From: Vibrio natriegens NBRC 15636 = ATCC 14048 = DSM 759
GTDB lineage: Bacteria; Pseudomonadota; Gammaproteobacteria; Enterobacterales; Vibrionaceae
Reading direction: 5' to 3'
Assembly: GCF_035621455.1 (NCBI RefSeq)
Contig: NZ_CP141822.1
Span: 1,488,001 to 1,552,000, forward strand
DNA: 64,000 nt
The notes beneath the pieces are model-generated. The model saw only the letters and a list, made by a program, of their open reading frames with translations, made no database searches and was not told the origin of the DNA. Position 1 is the first letter of the stretch. Every line of letters begins with the position of its first letter. Below are positions 8,212 to 16,908 of this stretch, piece after piece. A program made the position numbers and the translations under genes.

Positions 8212-8883
8212 TTAGTCCGTTTCGCAAAAAAGTTTATGAAAATTAACCGGCTCTTTAGATTTCGATTCCAACTCCAATGACGATTTGATCACGACCAAGT
8301 GATGCTTCATCCATTGCTGAGCTTTTTCATCCTGAAAGTTGTCGAGCAGATCGATAAGTTCTGAGTGAGAGCCACAATCGCAGCTGACGCTATGTTTTGA
8401 GCCGTACGCGGCGATGACCAGTGAAGAGCGGTAACAAAGCTGTTCAACAAATTCGGCCAATACAGAATTTCCCGACTGTTTGGCTAGTTCATAGTGAAAC
8501 TTAGCTGTCAGCTGAATAGATTCGGCTAAATCACCATGTTGGGTCGCTTTGTCTTCCTGAGTAACAATGGAGCGCAAATAATTAGACTGCTTTTCGTCCC
8601 AGTTACGAAGAATGTCGGTGATCAGCAGTGGCTCAAGTAAAATTCGGCTGTTCAGCACTTCTTCTGCTTCCTGCTTACTAGGGCTGTTCACGTGTGCGCC
8701 TTTATTCGGTTGAATAACCACAAATCGTTCAAGCGCTAATCGTTGCAACACTTTACGAATGCCAGTTCGGCTCACGCCAAAAGCTTCTGAGAGTTTGTCT
8801 TCTGGAAGACGCTCTCCAGGCTCAAGTTTGTGTTCAACAATCGCCTTCAATATTTGTTGATAGATCTTTTCATCGTTTGACAT
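8212..8883 (-). CDS. GntR-family regulator (FadR/FCD subfamily) of the allantoin genes
   Basis: A 223-residue regulator. The N-terminal winged helix-turn-helix (about residues 5-70) includes GERLPEDKLSEAFGVSRTGI and ALERFVVIQPNKGAHV. The C-terminal FCD-type ligand domain (about 80-210) has the usual all-helical pattern with histidines that bind a metal in the family. The start at 8883 places MSNDEKIYQQ before the first helix; the longer open frame to 8967 would run through an operator. It is the first gene of the minus-strand operon. Two identical palindromes, ATTGTATACAAT, flank the divergent promoters and match the T-N-GTA-TAC-N-A pattern of this subfamily, so it most likely controls both operons and itself. 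Repression relieved by an allantoin-pathway intermediate is inference. Confidence 0.88.
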   Translation of the reverse strand: MSNDEKIYQQILKAIVEHKLEPGERLPEDKLSEAFGVSRTGIRKVLQRLALERFVVIQPNKGAHVNSPSKQEAEEVLNSRILLEPLLITDILRNWDEKQSNYLRSIVTQEDKATQHGDLAESIQLTAKFHYELAKQSGNSVLAEFVEQLCYRSSLVIAAYGSKHSVSCDCGSHSELIDLLDNFQDEKAQQWMKHHLVVIKSSLELESKSKEPVNFHKLFCETD

Positions 8884-8956
8884 AGGTAATCGATCCAAAT
8901 TTTTTATCCAACCCAATAAAGCAATATGTATACCACTAAACAATCTCGCATGCATC

Positions 8957-8968
8957 ATTGTATACAAT
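8957..8968. promoter_or_regulatory. operator palindrome O1 for the GntR regulator
   Basis: Perfect 12-bp palindrome ATTGTATACAAT, identical to the copy at 9191-9202, 74 bases before the regulator start. The core TTGTATACAA fits the FadR-type consensus. A weaker relative (TATGTATACCA, 8925-8935) lies nearer the regulator start. Confidence 0.75.
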
Positions 8969-9069
8969 CTTAATTTAAATCTTTGCCAATTCTAGTGTCT
9001 ATAGTGATTGACTATTCAAATTACTTGACCAAAAGGACAGGTGAGTTGAGTATATACGCACTGCTTGTG

Positions 9070-9104
9070 GCACCAAATATGTGCACTATGGTCAAATCTG
9101 GTGC
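9070..9104. promoter_or_regulatory. tandem NtrC-like sites upstream of the permease promoter
   Basis: GCACCAAATATGTGC at 9070-9084 has the GCAC-N7-GTGC form of enterobacterial NtrC sites. A second, half-conserved site (GGTC-N7-GTGC) lies at 9090-9104, its centre 20 bp (two helical turns) from the first. They sit about 100-120 bases upstream of the expected start of the sigma-54-like promoter, the usual enhancer distance. Assignment is by pattern only. Confidence 0.5.
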
Positions 9105-9167
9105 GCTATAAGGGCGATTCCATAGGGCAAGTTTCACCAATTCGTTGTATGGCGGGGGTTTTCAGAA

Positions 9168-9184
9168 TTGGCACGCTAATTGTA
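9168..9184 (+). promoter_or_regulatory. sigma-54-like promoter of the allantoin permease operon
   Basis: TTGGCACGCTAATTGTA matches the -24/-12 consensus TTGGCACRNNNNTTGCW except for T in place of C in the -12 box and C at the R position. Transcription would start near 9195, inside the operator palindrome at 9191-9202 and about 27 bases before the permease ATG. Confidence 0.5.
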
Positions 9185-9190
9185 TTTGGG

Positions 9191-9202
9191 ATTGTATACA
9201 AT
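9191..9202. promoter_or_regulatory. operator palindrome O2 for the GntR regulator
   Basis: Second perfect copy of ATTGTATACAAT, 19 bases before the permease ATG and overlapping the expected transcription start of the sigma-54-like promoter. A repressor bound here would block initiation of the catabolic operon. Confidence 0.75.
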
Positions 9203-9221
9203 TAGTAATGGAGATAAGCAC

Positions 9222-10661
9222 ATGAAAAAGGAATTACCTGTTAGCCCAAGGCTAAGCAACGAGGATCTAGCACCCGAGAAGGAACAGAAGTGGGGCTGGT
9301 ATAGCATCTTCGCTTTTTGGATGTCAGACGTGCACAGTGTCGGGGGATATGTATTTGCAGCGAGTTTGTTTGCGCTTGGATTAAACGGTATCCAAGTTTT
9401 CATCAGTTTGCTGGCTGGTATATCTATTGTATTAGTATTTGCCAACTTGATGGGTAAGCCAGGACAAAAAGCGGGCGTTCCGTTCCCTGTCGTCGCTCGT
9501 ATGTCGTTTGGTGTGTTTGGTGCGAATATTCCAGCCGTCATTCGAGGCATTATTGCTGTCGTTTGGTACGGTATTCAAACTTACTTAGCATCAAGTTCGT
9601 TCATTATCTTGCTGCTGTACTTCTTCCCATCGATGGAGAGTTTAGCAAATGACTCGTTCCTGGGGTTATCTTACTTAGGTTGGGTTGGCTTTAGCTCAAT
9701 GTGGGTACTGCAAGCAATCGTATTTATGTTCGGTATGGACATGATTCGTAAAGTGATTGACTGGTCTGGTCCTGCGATTTACATCGCTATGTTTGCTCTT
9801 TGTGCATACATGATCAATCTGGCAGGTTGGGAGAACATCAGCTTTAACCTAGGTAAAGAAACACTGGTTGGTTCTGAAGCAATCATTCAGATGATCATCG
9901 CAACAGCATTGGTTGCAGGTTATTTTGCTGGTCCAACACTTAACTTTAGTGACTTCTCTCGTTACTGTACAAGCTACAAAGACTTGAAACTTGGTAACTT
10001 GTTAGGTCTGCCACTGAACTTTATTGTGTTTTCTTTGTTCAGTGTGGTTATTGTGTCAGCATCGATTCCAGTTTTCGGAGAGATGATTGTTGACCCGGTT
10101 GAAACAGTTAAACGCCTTGATTCTGGCTTAATCACTGTTCTTGGTGCATTGACCTTTATTTTCGCGACAGTCGGCATCAACATCGTGGCTAACTTTGTTG
10201 CACCAGCGTTTGACTTCTCGAATGTGTCACCACAGAAAATCAGCTTTAAAATGGGTGGTTTCATCGCAGCGTTTGGTTCAATCCTACTGACTCCTTGGAA
10301 CCTGTTTAACAACCCAGAAGTGATTCACTACACGGTTGACGTTTTAGCCGCGATGATTGGTCCACTATACGGCATCATCATTGTTGACTACTTCATTGTG
10401 AAGAAAGGACAAATCGATGTCCCATCACTTTACACTGAATCGCCACAAGGTCAGTACTGGTACAAAAACGGCGTTAACATGAACAGTGTTTATGCGCTAG
10501 TAATCGCAAGTGTCGCTGCCATTATTGCAACCTTCTTTGTCACGGAATTAGCGAACTACGCGTTGTTTATCGGTGGTTTCGTTTCAGCAATCGTGTACAA
10601 ACAGTTGATGCAAAAGAAATTGTTTTGGGTATCAAAGGCAGCTCTAGCAAAGCAACAATAA
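9222..10661 (+). CDS. NCS1-family permease, probable allantoin transporter (PucI-like)
   Basis: A 479-residue inner-membrane protein with about 12 transmembrane segments. NCS1 landmarks: WGWYSIFAFWMSDVHSVGGY at the first helix, PFPVVARMSFGVFGANIPAV, IRGIIAVVWYGIQTYLASS and DFSRYCTS. The start at 9222 has GGAGATA at 9210-9216. Members of this family carry allantoin, hydantoins, uracil or cytosine with a cation. As first gene of the operon for allantoate breakdown, and divergent from allantoinase, allantoin is the most probable substrate. The operator and sigma-54-like promoter lie directly upstream. A 110-base gap to the amidase gene contains no terminator. Confidence 0.9.
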   Translation: MKKELPVSPRLSNEDLAPEKEQKWGWYSIFAFWMSDVHSVGGYVFAASLFALGLNGIQVFISLLAGISIVLVFANLMGKPGQKAGVPFPVVARMSFGVFGANIPAVIRGIIAVVWYGIQTYLASSSFIILLLYFFPSMESLANDSFLGLSYLGWVGFSSMWVLQAIVFMFGMDMIRKVIDWSGPAIYIAMFALCAYMINLAGWENISFNLGKETLVGSEAIIQMIIATALVAGYFAGPTLNFSDFSRYCTSYKDLKLGNLLGLPLNFIVFSLFSVVIVSASIPVFGEMIVDPVETVKRLDSGLITVLGALTFIFATVGINIVANFVAPAFDFSNVSPQKISFKMGGFIAAFGSILLTPWNLFNNPEVIHYTVDVLAAMIGPLYGIIIVDYFIVKKGQIDVPSLYTESPQGQYWYKNGVNMNSVYALVIASVAAIIATFFVTELANYALFIGGFVSAIVYKQLMQKKLFWVSKAALAKQQ

Positions 10662-10771
10662 ACAACTTTATTCGTGGCTTTAAATTGAATTAAATCGCCA
10701 ACTTAAAGATAAAGTAAACAAGTAACTCAACAAGTGGTTGCTTGTTTACTTCAAAGGAATGAGAAGAAAGA

Positions 10772-11953
10772 ATGGAAATCGATCAACGTATTTATTGTAC
10801 CCAAGGGCCTGATTACCTACCGGCTTTAAAGCAAGGCTCACTGAATGGATTGAGTTTTGTCTTTAAAGATCTCTTTGACGTAGAGGGATATGTCACCGGA
10901 GCAGGAAACCCTAAGTGGCTAGAGACTCACAGCAAAGCAGAAAGTACTTCGCCACTCATCATCTCGCTTTTAAATGCAGGAGCAGAGTGCAAAGGCCGAG
11001 TTCAAACGGATGAGCTAGCTTACAGCCTGAATGGTATTAATGTTCACTATGGCACGCCAGTTAATCCTTTAGCGCCTGACTGTTTACCTGGTGGTTCTTC
11101 AAGTGGCAGTGCTGTTGCGGTAGCAAAAGGTGACGTTGATTTTTCTATCGGAACAGATACTGGTGGTTCGGTTCGTGTTCCAGCGAGTTACTGCGGCCTT
11201 TTCGGCTTACGCCCAACATTGGGTCAGTTGTCATTAGAAAGCAGTTTCACACTGGCTGAAAGCTTCGATACCGCAGGTGTATTCAGCCGAGACTTATCAA
11301 CGCTGGAAAACGTGTATGCATGTCTTGGCCCCGAAACTCAGGCTCAAACTGTCGCGAAAACCCTGATTTTGGATCAAAGCTTGTCAAAGACTCTGGGAAG
11401 TGAGCGCCTAGAGGAACTGAAGCAGTGGGCTGACAGTGCAAATATTCAGCTTGAATACAGCAATGCTCTGCAAGACGCAGGCTATGACCTTGGCGAATTA
11501 AGCGCATTATTCCGAACCATCCAAGGTTACGAAATTATTGACCGCCACAGCGCGTGGCTTGATGAGTGGCAACATACGCTGGCACCAGCAATACAAGAAC
11601 GAGTTGTATGGGCGCGTACCATTTCGGCTCAAGATTATCGTAAAGGGAAAGAACAACAAGCGAAGTTTACCAGCTGGCTAGCTGAGCAACTTGCGGACAA
11701 GGATACGTTGTGGGTATTACCGACCACCCCAGGAAAATCACCTAAGCTCACGACTCCAGATGCAGACTTAGCGGAATATCGCTCTGATCTTATGGGGCTA
11801 ACCAGTCTCGCGGGTTTAAGTGGATTCCCTCAACTTCATATCCCAATGAATAACGTAACAAATGGACCTTGTGGTGTGTCGTTACTTGGGTCTGCTAACA
11901 GCGAATACGATCTGATTGCGACAGCGTCGTCTTTAATCAAAGGAGAGTCTTAA
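10772..11953 (+). CDS. amidase signature family hydrolase (AMI1-like)
   Basis: A 393-residue amidase. The Ser-Ser-Lys triad is complete: Lys32 in SFVFKDLFDVEG, Ser109 in PGGSSSGSAV and nucleophile Ser133 in GTDTGGSVRVPASYCG. The short length and GLSFVFKDLFDVEGYVTGAG resemble plant AMI1-like amidases rather than GatA or full-length allophanate hydrolase (about 600 residues). Its stop overlaps the next ATG by one base (TAATG). Substrate unknown. In this operon it could hydrolyse oxalurate, oxamate or another amide of the ureidoglycine branch; the carbamoyltransferase that processes oxalurate in Klebsiella is not seen here. Confidence 0.85.
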   Translation: MEIDQRIYCTQGPDYLPALKQGSLNGLSFVFKDLFDVEGYVTGAGNPKWLETHSKAESTSPLIISLLNAGAECKGRVQTDELAYSLNGINVHYGTPVNPLAPDCLPGGSSSGSAVAVAKGDVDFSIGTDTGGSVRVPASYCGLFGLRPTLGQLSLESSFTLAESFDTAGVFSRDLSTLENVYACLGPETQAQTVAKTLILDQSLSKTLGSERLEELKQWADSANIQLEYSNALQDAGYDLGELSALFRTIQGYEIIDRHSAWLDEWQHTLAPAIQERVVWARTISAQDYRKGKEQQAKFTSWLAEQLADKDTLWVLPTTPGKSPKLTTPDADLAEYRSDLMGLTSLAGLSGFPQLHIPMNNVTNGPCGVSLLGSANSEYDLIATASSLIKGES

Positions 11954-13521
11954 TGGTGTTTCAAACCGCATTTACCGCCCCGCATCACAAAGCAACGGAA
12001 GTGGGAAAACAAATCTTAGAACAAGGCGGAACGGCTGCTGAAGCGATGGTCGCGGCTGCGTCAATGATTGCGGTGCAATACCCTCATATGAACAGCATTG
12101 GCGGTGACGGATTTTGGTTAATCAGTAAGCCGGGAGAAGCACCAGTTGCCATAGATGCATGCGGAGCAGCGGCATTATCCATCGACCCAGATTACTACCG
12201 CGCATTGGGCACCGAGCTGCCAGAAAAAGGTGGCGAAGCGTCTATTACCATGGCTGGTACAGTCGCCGGTTGGCAAAAAGCGCTGGAAATCGATGGTGGC
12301 AAACTGCCTTTAAGCACTCTGTTACAACCTTCTATTGACGCAGCACGAAACGGCATTGAAGTTACACAAAGCCTTGTCGATGCGAGTGTAAAAACCTTTG
12401 AGCGCTTAAAAGATGAAGCCGAATTCAGCCGTTTGTTCCTTGATAACGGTGAAACGTTAAAACTTGGTGCAACAGTGGTCAACCCGGCGCTGGCAAAAAC
12501 ATTGGAAAGATTGGCCGAGGTAGGGTTGGATGACTTTTACCGAGGTGAGATTGCAGAACTGGCAGCAAAAGAGCTTCAACAGGCGGGAAGTCCGCTAACG
12601 ATTGAAGATTTTCATCAGCATCAGGCATTGGTTACGACTCCACTAAACGTTGAGACCTCAAAAGGTCAGCTTTATAACCTGGGTGCACCGACTCAAGGAT
12701 TGGCTTCGTTATTAATTTTAGCGATATACGATCGCTTAGCATCGCAAGCAAACTCAGAGCTGGACCATATTCATTTACTCGTCGAAGCGACGAAGCAAGC
12801 ATTTATTATCCGCGACAAAGTCGTTACCGATGAGCGCTATTTAAGCAAGCCACTGCAGGAATACTTAGATGAAAGTGTGGTGGCAGAGTGCGCACAGCGT
12901 ATCTCATTAACCCAAGCTCAGCCATGGCCTTATCAGGCAAAACCGGGCGACACCATCTGGATGGGCGCAACCGACCAATACGGCACAATGGTGAGTTTTA
13001 TTCAGAGTGTTTACTGGGAGTTTGGCTCAGGCGTTGTACTTCCTTCAACCGGAATTATGTGGAACGTCAGAGGAAAAAGCTTCTCGCTAGATAGCGAACA
13101 TCACAATGCTTTAGTACCTGGCAAAAAGCCGTTCCACACACTGAACCCAGCTTATGCTGAGCTTAAAGATGGCCGACGCATCGTGTACGGAACGATGGGC
13201 GGAGAAGGGCAACCGCAAACTCAGGCTTGTTTATTCAGCCGACACATTTATCAAAACATGTCTCTGCAACAAGCCGTGTCTATGCCACGATGGCTACTCG
13301 GCAGAACATGGGGTGATGCGACAAACAATTTACGACTTGAAGAAGACTTGTACAGCGAATACGGGCAAACATTAACGCAGATGGGCCACCAAGTGACTCA
13401 GGTTGAAAACTTGAGTGAGCTGATGGGACACGCGGGAGCAATAACCCTAGATCAGCAAGGACAGGCAGACGCAACGAGTGACCCTCGCAGCGATGGCGAT
13501 ATATTTTTAGGAGAGAGATAA
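11953..13521 (+). CDS. gamma-glutamyltransferase-fold hydrolase, oxamate amidohydrolase-like (HpxW-like)
   Basis: A 522-residue Ntn-hydrolase of the gamma-glutamyltransferase family. There is no signal peptide, unlike periplasmic GGT. The likely nucleophile after autocleavage is Thr334 in KPGDTIWMGATDQYGTM. Other GGT features are AAASMIAVQYPHMNSIGGDG and the C-terminal GTMGGEGQPQTQ. A homologue in the Klebsiella uric acid cluster (HpxW) converts oxamate to oxalate and ammonia. The gene is coupled to both neighbours by one-base TAATG overlaps, next to the ureidoglycine-glyoxylate aminotransferase that makes oxalurate. Exact substrate is inferred from context. Confidence 0.82.
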   Translation: MVFQTAFTAPHHKATEVGKQILEQGGTAAEAMVAAASMIAVQYPHMNSIGGDGFWLISKPGEAPVAIDACGAAALSIDPDYYRALGTELPEKGGEASITMAGTVAGWQKALEIDGGKLPLSTLLQPSIDAARNGIEVTQSLVDASVKTFERLKDEAEFSRLFLDNGETLKLGATVVNPALAKTLERLAEVGLDDFYRGEIAELAAKELQQAGSPLTIEDFHQHQALVTTPLNVETSKGQLYNLGAPTQGLASLLILAIYDRLASQANSELDHIHLLVEATKQAFIIRDKVVTDERYLSKPLQEYLDESVVAECAQRISLTQAQPWPYQAKPGDTIWMGATDQYGTMVSFIQSVYWEFGSGVVLPSTGIMWNVRGKSFSLDSEHHNALVPGKKPFHTLNPAYAELKDGRRIVYGTMGGEGQPQTQACLFSRHIYQNMSLQQAVSMPRWLLGRTWGDATNNLRLEEDLYSEYGQTLTQMGHQVTQVENLSELMGHAGAITLDQQGQADATSDPRSDGDIFLGER

Positions 13522-14750
13522 TGACAACTCAAACGCTATTTGAAACTTTGAACCCACCACAACGTTTGTTGATGGGGCCTGGCCCAATTAATGCCTATCC
13601 ACGTGTGCACCAAGCCATTTCACAGGCTTTAATCGGTCAATATGATCCGGTTATGACGGGCTACATGACGCAAGTTCAGTCGCTGTATCGCGGTGTATTC
13701 GAAACACAAAACCAACAAACCATGCTGGTTGACGGTACGGCTCGTTCAGGTATCGAAGCAGTACTTGTCTCAGTGATTAAGCCGGGCGATAAAGTACTTA
13801 TCCCAATTATTGGTCGTTTTGGCCACCTGTTGAGTGAAATCGCAAATCGCGTTGGCGCAACAGTTAAAACCATTGATGTTGAATGGGGCGAAGTGTGTCC
13901 ACCTGAGCTGGTTGAAAAGGCAATCAAAGAATTCCAGCCAAAACTACTGGCGACGGTACAAGGTGATACTTCGACAACCATGAACCAGCCACTGGCAGAG
14001 TTCGGTGAAATCTGTAAACGTCATGGCGTGTTGTTCTACTGTGATGCAACAGCATCGATTGCTGGTAATGAACTTAAAGTCGACGAATGGAATCTTGATG
14101 CCGTTTCAGCCGGTTTACAAAAATGTCTTGGTGGTCCTTCTGGTAGTTCTCCAATTACGCTGAGCGATCAATGTGCTGAACTGATCAATCGTCGTAAACA
14201 CGTCGAAGCAGGTATTCGCGCTGATCACCACACTGCAGGTGAAGAAGAGATCATTCGCTCGAACTACTTCGATTTGTCGATGATCATGGATTACTGGGGA
14301 CCAGAGCGTCTTAACCACCACACCGAAGCAACCAGTATGCTTTACGCAGCACGTGAATGTGCGCGTATCTACCTTGAAGAAGGCGCGGATAACGTAATTG
14401 CTCGCCACAAACAAGCGGGTGATGCGATGGCCTGCGGCCTAAGAGCAATGGGCTTAGAGCTATTTGGTAACCAGAAGTACAAAATGAACAACGTTGTGGG
14501 TGTCTACATTCCTAAAGAAGTGGACGGCAACAAAGTACGTCAGGAACTGCTTAACAGCTTTGGTATTGAGATTGGCACGTCATTTGGTCCATTGGACGGC
14601 AAAATCTGGCGCATCGGTACAATGGGTTACAACGCGCGCCAAGAAGCAGTATTAACCACGCTTGCAGCGCTGGAAGCCATCCTTATCCGTAATAAAGCTA
14701 AAATCATTCCGGGACAAGCAGTCATTGCCGCGATGGAAAAATATGTTTAA
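13521..14750 (+). CDS. class V aminotransferase, (S)-ureidoglycine-glyoxylate aminotransferase (PucG/HpxJ-like)
   Basis: A 409-residue PLP enzyme of the alanine-glyoxylate aminotransferase group. It shows LLMGPGPINAYPRV, the cofactor aspartate D175 in FYCDATASIAGNEL and the Schiff-base lysine K201 in SAGLQKCLGGPSGSSP. In purine catabolism PucG/HpxJ transfers the amino group of unstable ureidoglycine to glyoxylate, giving oxalurate and glycine. The neighbouring allantoate amidohydrolase (24 bases downstream) makes ureidoglycine, and the HpxW-like enzyme upstream acts further along. General serine- or alanine-glyoxylate activity is the alternative; context favours ureidoglycine. Confidence 0.88.
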   Translation: MTTQTLFETLNPPQRLLMGPGPINAYPRVHQAISQALIGQYDPVMTGYMTQVQSLYRGVFETQNQQTMLVDGTARSGIEAVLVSVIKPGDKVLIPIIGRFGHLLSEIANRVGATVKTIDVEWGEVCPPELVEKAIKEFQPKLLATVQGDTSTTMNQPLAEFGEICKRHGVLFYCDATASIAGNELKVDEWNLDAVSAGLQKCLGGPSGSSPITLSDQCAELINRRKHVEAGIRADHHTAGEEEIIRSNYFDLSMIMDYWGPERLNHHTEATSMLYAARECARIYLEEGADNVIARHKQAGDAMACGLRAMGLELFGNQKYKMNNVVGVYIPKEVDGNKVRQELLNSFGIEIGTSFGPLDGKIWRIGTMGYNARQEAVLTTLAALEAILIRNKAKIIPGQAVIAAMEKYV

Positions 14751-14774
14751 TGCCATTAAGAGGGTGAATCAAGG

Positions 14775-16028
14775 ATGAGTAAATTGGATGCCCAACGCAT
14801 TATGGAACGTGCTGACCACTTGGCTACGTTTACCTCGATGCAAGATGGATTAAAACGCACCTACTTATCGCCGGAACATAAGCAGGCGCACCATCAACTC
14901 GGCGAATGGATGCTACAAGCCGGGCTTGAAACATGGCAGGACAGTGTTGGGAACCAATGGGGAAGGAAGGTATCTTCCAACCCTACCATGCCAACGCTAA
15001 TTATCGGCTCTCACAGTGATACGGTTGCGGATGCGGGTAAATATGACGGAAACCTGGGGATACTGGTTGGTATTTCCTCGTTGGAGCAGCTCAAAGATGT
15101 TGAGTTTCCATTTCATGTCGATGTTGTCGCGTTTGCCGATGAAGAGGGCACCCGCTTCAACAGTACATTGATTGGTTCGAGCGCAGTTGCGGGTGTATTT
15201 GACCAAAACTGGCTGTCCCTGAAAGACAACGATGGCGTGACAATGTCACAGGCTATGGTCGAATTTGGCCTGTCTCCGGAAGAGGTAGGGAAAGATAGCC
15301 GTTCGTCAGATGGCGTGATGGCTTATCTGGAAGTGCACATTGAACAAGGCCCCGTGCTTGAAGCTCAAAATCAGCCAGTTGGTGTGGTGACGGGTATTGC
15401 CGGCGCAAAACGTTTTCAGTTTCAGGTGAAAGGCTTAGCTGGACACGCAGGTACAGTTCCGATGGGCATGCGCATGGATGCGTTGTGCGCTGTAGCTGAG
15501 ATGATTTCGACGATAGAAAACTATGCGACCGAACAGAGCAAAACTGAAAACAAAGTTGTAGCGACAGTCGGTAAGTGTGAGGTTTCGCCAGGTTCAGTCA
15601 ACGTTATTCCCGGTGAGGTTAATTTTACTGTGGATATCCGCAGCTTGAATCAGGAGCAACTGGAGCGCTCGTGTGACGACTTGCTAACGGCACTTAACGC
15701 GATTGCAAAGCGTCGTGAGGTCAGTTTCTCCAATCGATTGCTCTATCAGGCGAGCGCGGTACCTTGTAATGACTCTTTACAAAGTCAGTGGGGCGAGATT
15801 GTTTCTCGAGTTTCAGAATCTGAACCTGTATTTTTACCAAGTGGCGCTGGGCATGATGCGCTTGCGATGATCCATCTAACTGAAGTTGCAATGCTATTTG
15901 TTCGCTGTGATAAAGGCATTAGTCATAATCCACTGGAAAGTGTTCAAGAGGATGACGTGGCAGTTGCTTTGCAGTGTTTAACAGAAATGATTCTAGCCCA
16001 GCAGGAGCGCAAAACGGATGGAAACTAA
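14775..16028 (+). CDS. hpxK: allantoate amidohydrolase (M20 family)
   Basis: A 417-residue M20 metallopeptidase-fold amidohydrolase. Metal and catalytic positions are visible: H80 in LIIGSHSDTVADAGKYDG with D91, FADEEGTRFNST, EVHIEQGPVLEAQ and, near the C-terminus, SGAGHDALAM. The dimerisation domain carries GLAGHAGTVPMGMRMDA. This subfamily covers allantoate amidohydrolase, beta-ureidopropionase and N-carbamoyl-amino acid hydrolases. In an operon with allantoinase and ureidoglycine aminotransferase it should remove ammonia and CO2 from allantoate. AGGAG-like sequences precede the ATG, and its 3' end overlaps the next gene by 11 bases. Confidence 0.88.
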   Translation: MSKLDAQRIMERADHLATFTSMQDGLKRTYLSPEHKQAHHQLGEWMLQAGLETWQDSVGNQWGRKVSSNPTMPTLIIGSHSDTVADAGKYDGNLGILVGISSLEQLKDVEFPFHVDVVAFADEEGTRFNSTLIGSSAVAGVFDQNWLSLKDNDGVTMSQAMVEFGLSPEEVGKDSRSSDGVMAYLEVHIEQGPVLEAQNQPVGVVTGIAGAKRFQFQVKGLAGHAGTVPMGMRMDALCAVAEMISTIENYATEQSKTENKVVATVGKCEVSPGSVNVIPGEVNFTVDIRSLNQEQLERSCDDLLTALNAIAKRREVSFSNRLLYQASAVPCNDSLQSQWGEIVSRVSESEPVFLPSGAGHDALAMIHLTEVAMLFVRCDKGISHNPLESVQEDDVAVALQCLTEMILAQQERKTDGN

Positions 16029-16887
16029 ACAACCACTGACACATTCCGTTGTGCTGGGAATAGCAGGAAACTCGCCGGGTTATCTGGCACAGACCGGAGA
16101 GATCTCTGCGTTCAGCGAGAAACAAAAAAAGGAACATCAGGAAGCACAGCGCCCGAGAGCGCTGTTTCCTATGTTTGTTCGTGAGCTTAGCGACTCTTAT
16201 CTCGGGCAGATGCCTTTCAGTTCATCTAAATTGGTATTGCCTGAAGAGCAAGATGCCAAGGTTCAGATGGAGCCTGAGGTTGCGATTAAATGCAGCGTTA
16301 CCTATACAGAGCAAGGCCAGATTGCCGCTCTTACTCCTTTTGCGCTGACGTTAATCAATGATGCAACCTACCGTAATAAAACGGTATCTAAGCTAGCTGA
16401 GAAGAAAAACTGGGGCGCATTTAGTAAGGGTATTGCCGAACTAGATCTTCCTGTCGACTCATTTTCTGAGCAGACACCGCTTGATCATCTCAGATTGTGC
16501 GGCTTTCATAGCCGGAATGGGCAATGGCACTTGTGCAGCCAAGACGTGTCGGTAACAGAATACAATGTCTTCTATCAATCGTTAACCGACTGGTTAGTCG
16601 AGACAATTAACCACCAAGCCGATGACGGTGCTATGCATAATACGCACAGCTTGTTCATTGAGGCGAATCAACCAAGTGAAATTACTATTGCGATTGGCGC
16701 ACCGTGTTATACATCTTATGGAGAAGACCATCAGTTGCTTGATGGTGACCGGGTATTTGTTTGTGTATACGATGACAGAGAGCACCAGTTAAGTGATATT
16801 GAGGCCATGATAGACTGTCCACAAGATCAGTGGGTAACCGCTTCGAGTATGATGTGGTTAGAGCAAACGGTTTATAAAATAAAATAA
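16018..16887 (+). CDS. DUF5718-like protein, possibly FAH-fold
   Basis: A 289-residue cytosolic protein. The start VVLGIAGNSPGYLAQTGEIS and the later MEPEVAIKCSVTY and LTPFALTLINDATYRN resemble DUF5718 proteins, which look like distant relatives of the fumarylacetoacetate hydrolase fold (the EPE-type motif would be a metal site). AGGAG at 16003-16007 precedes the ATG, which lies inside the end of hpxK. No function is established that I know of. Its place after the allantoate amidohydrolase suggests action on an oxalurate-, oxamate- or glyoxylate-related compound, but this is only context. Confidence 0.65.
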   Translation: METKQPLTHSVVLGIAGNSPGYLAQTGEISAFSEKQKKEHQEAQRPRALFPMFVRELSDSYLGQMPFSSSKLVLPEEQDAKVQMEPEVAIKCSVTYTEQGQIAALTPFALTLINDATYRNKTVSKLAEKKNWGAFSKGIAELDLPVDSFSEQTPLDHLRLCGFHSRNGQWHLCSQDVSVTEYNVFYQSLTDWLVETINHQADDGAMHNTHSLFIEANQPSEITIAIGAPCYTSYGEDHQLLDGDRVFVCVYDDREHQLSDIEAMIDCPQDQWVTASSMMWLEQTVYKIK

Positions 16888-16908
16888 TCAGCAAGGTAAC
16901 AAAGAACG

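Noticed and set aside
9070-9110. CRP site in the allantoin control region
   Set aside because: TGTGC and GTGCAC words are present but the spacing does not give TGTGA-N6-TCACA; NtrC-like organisation fits better.
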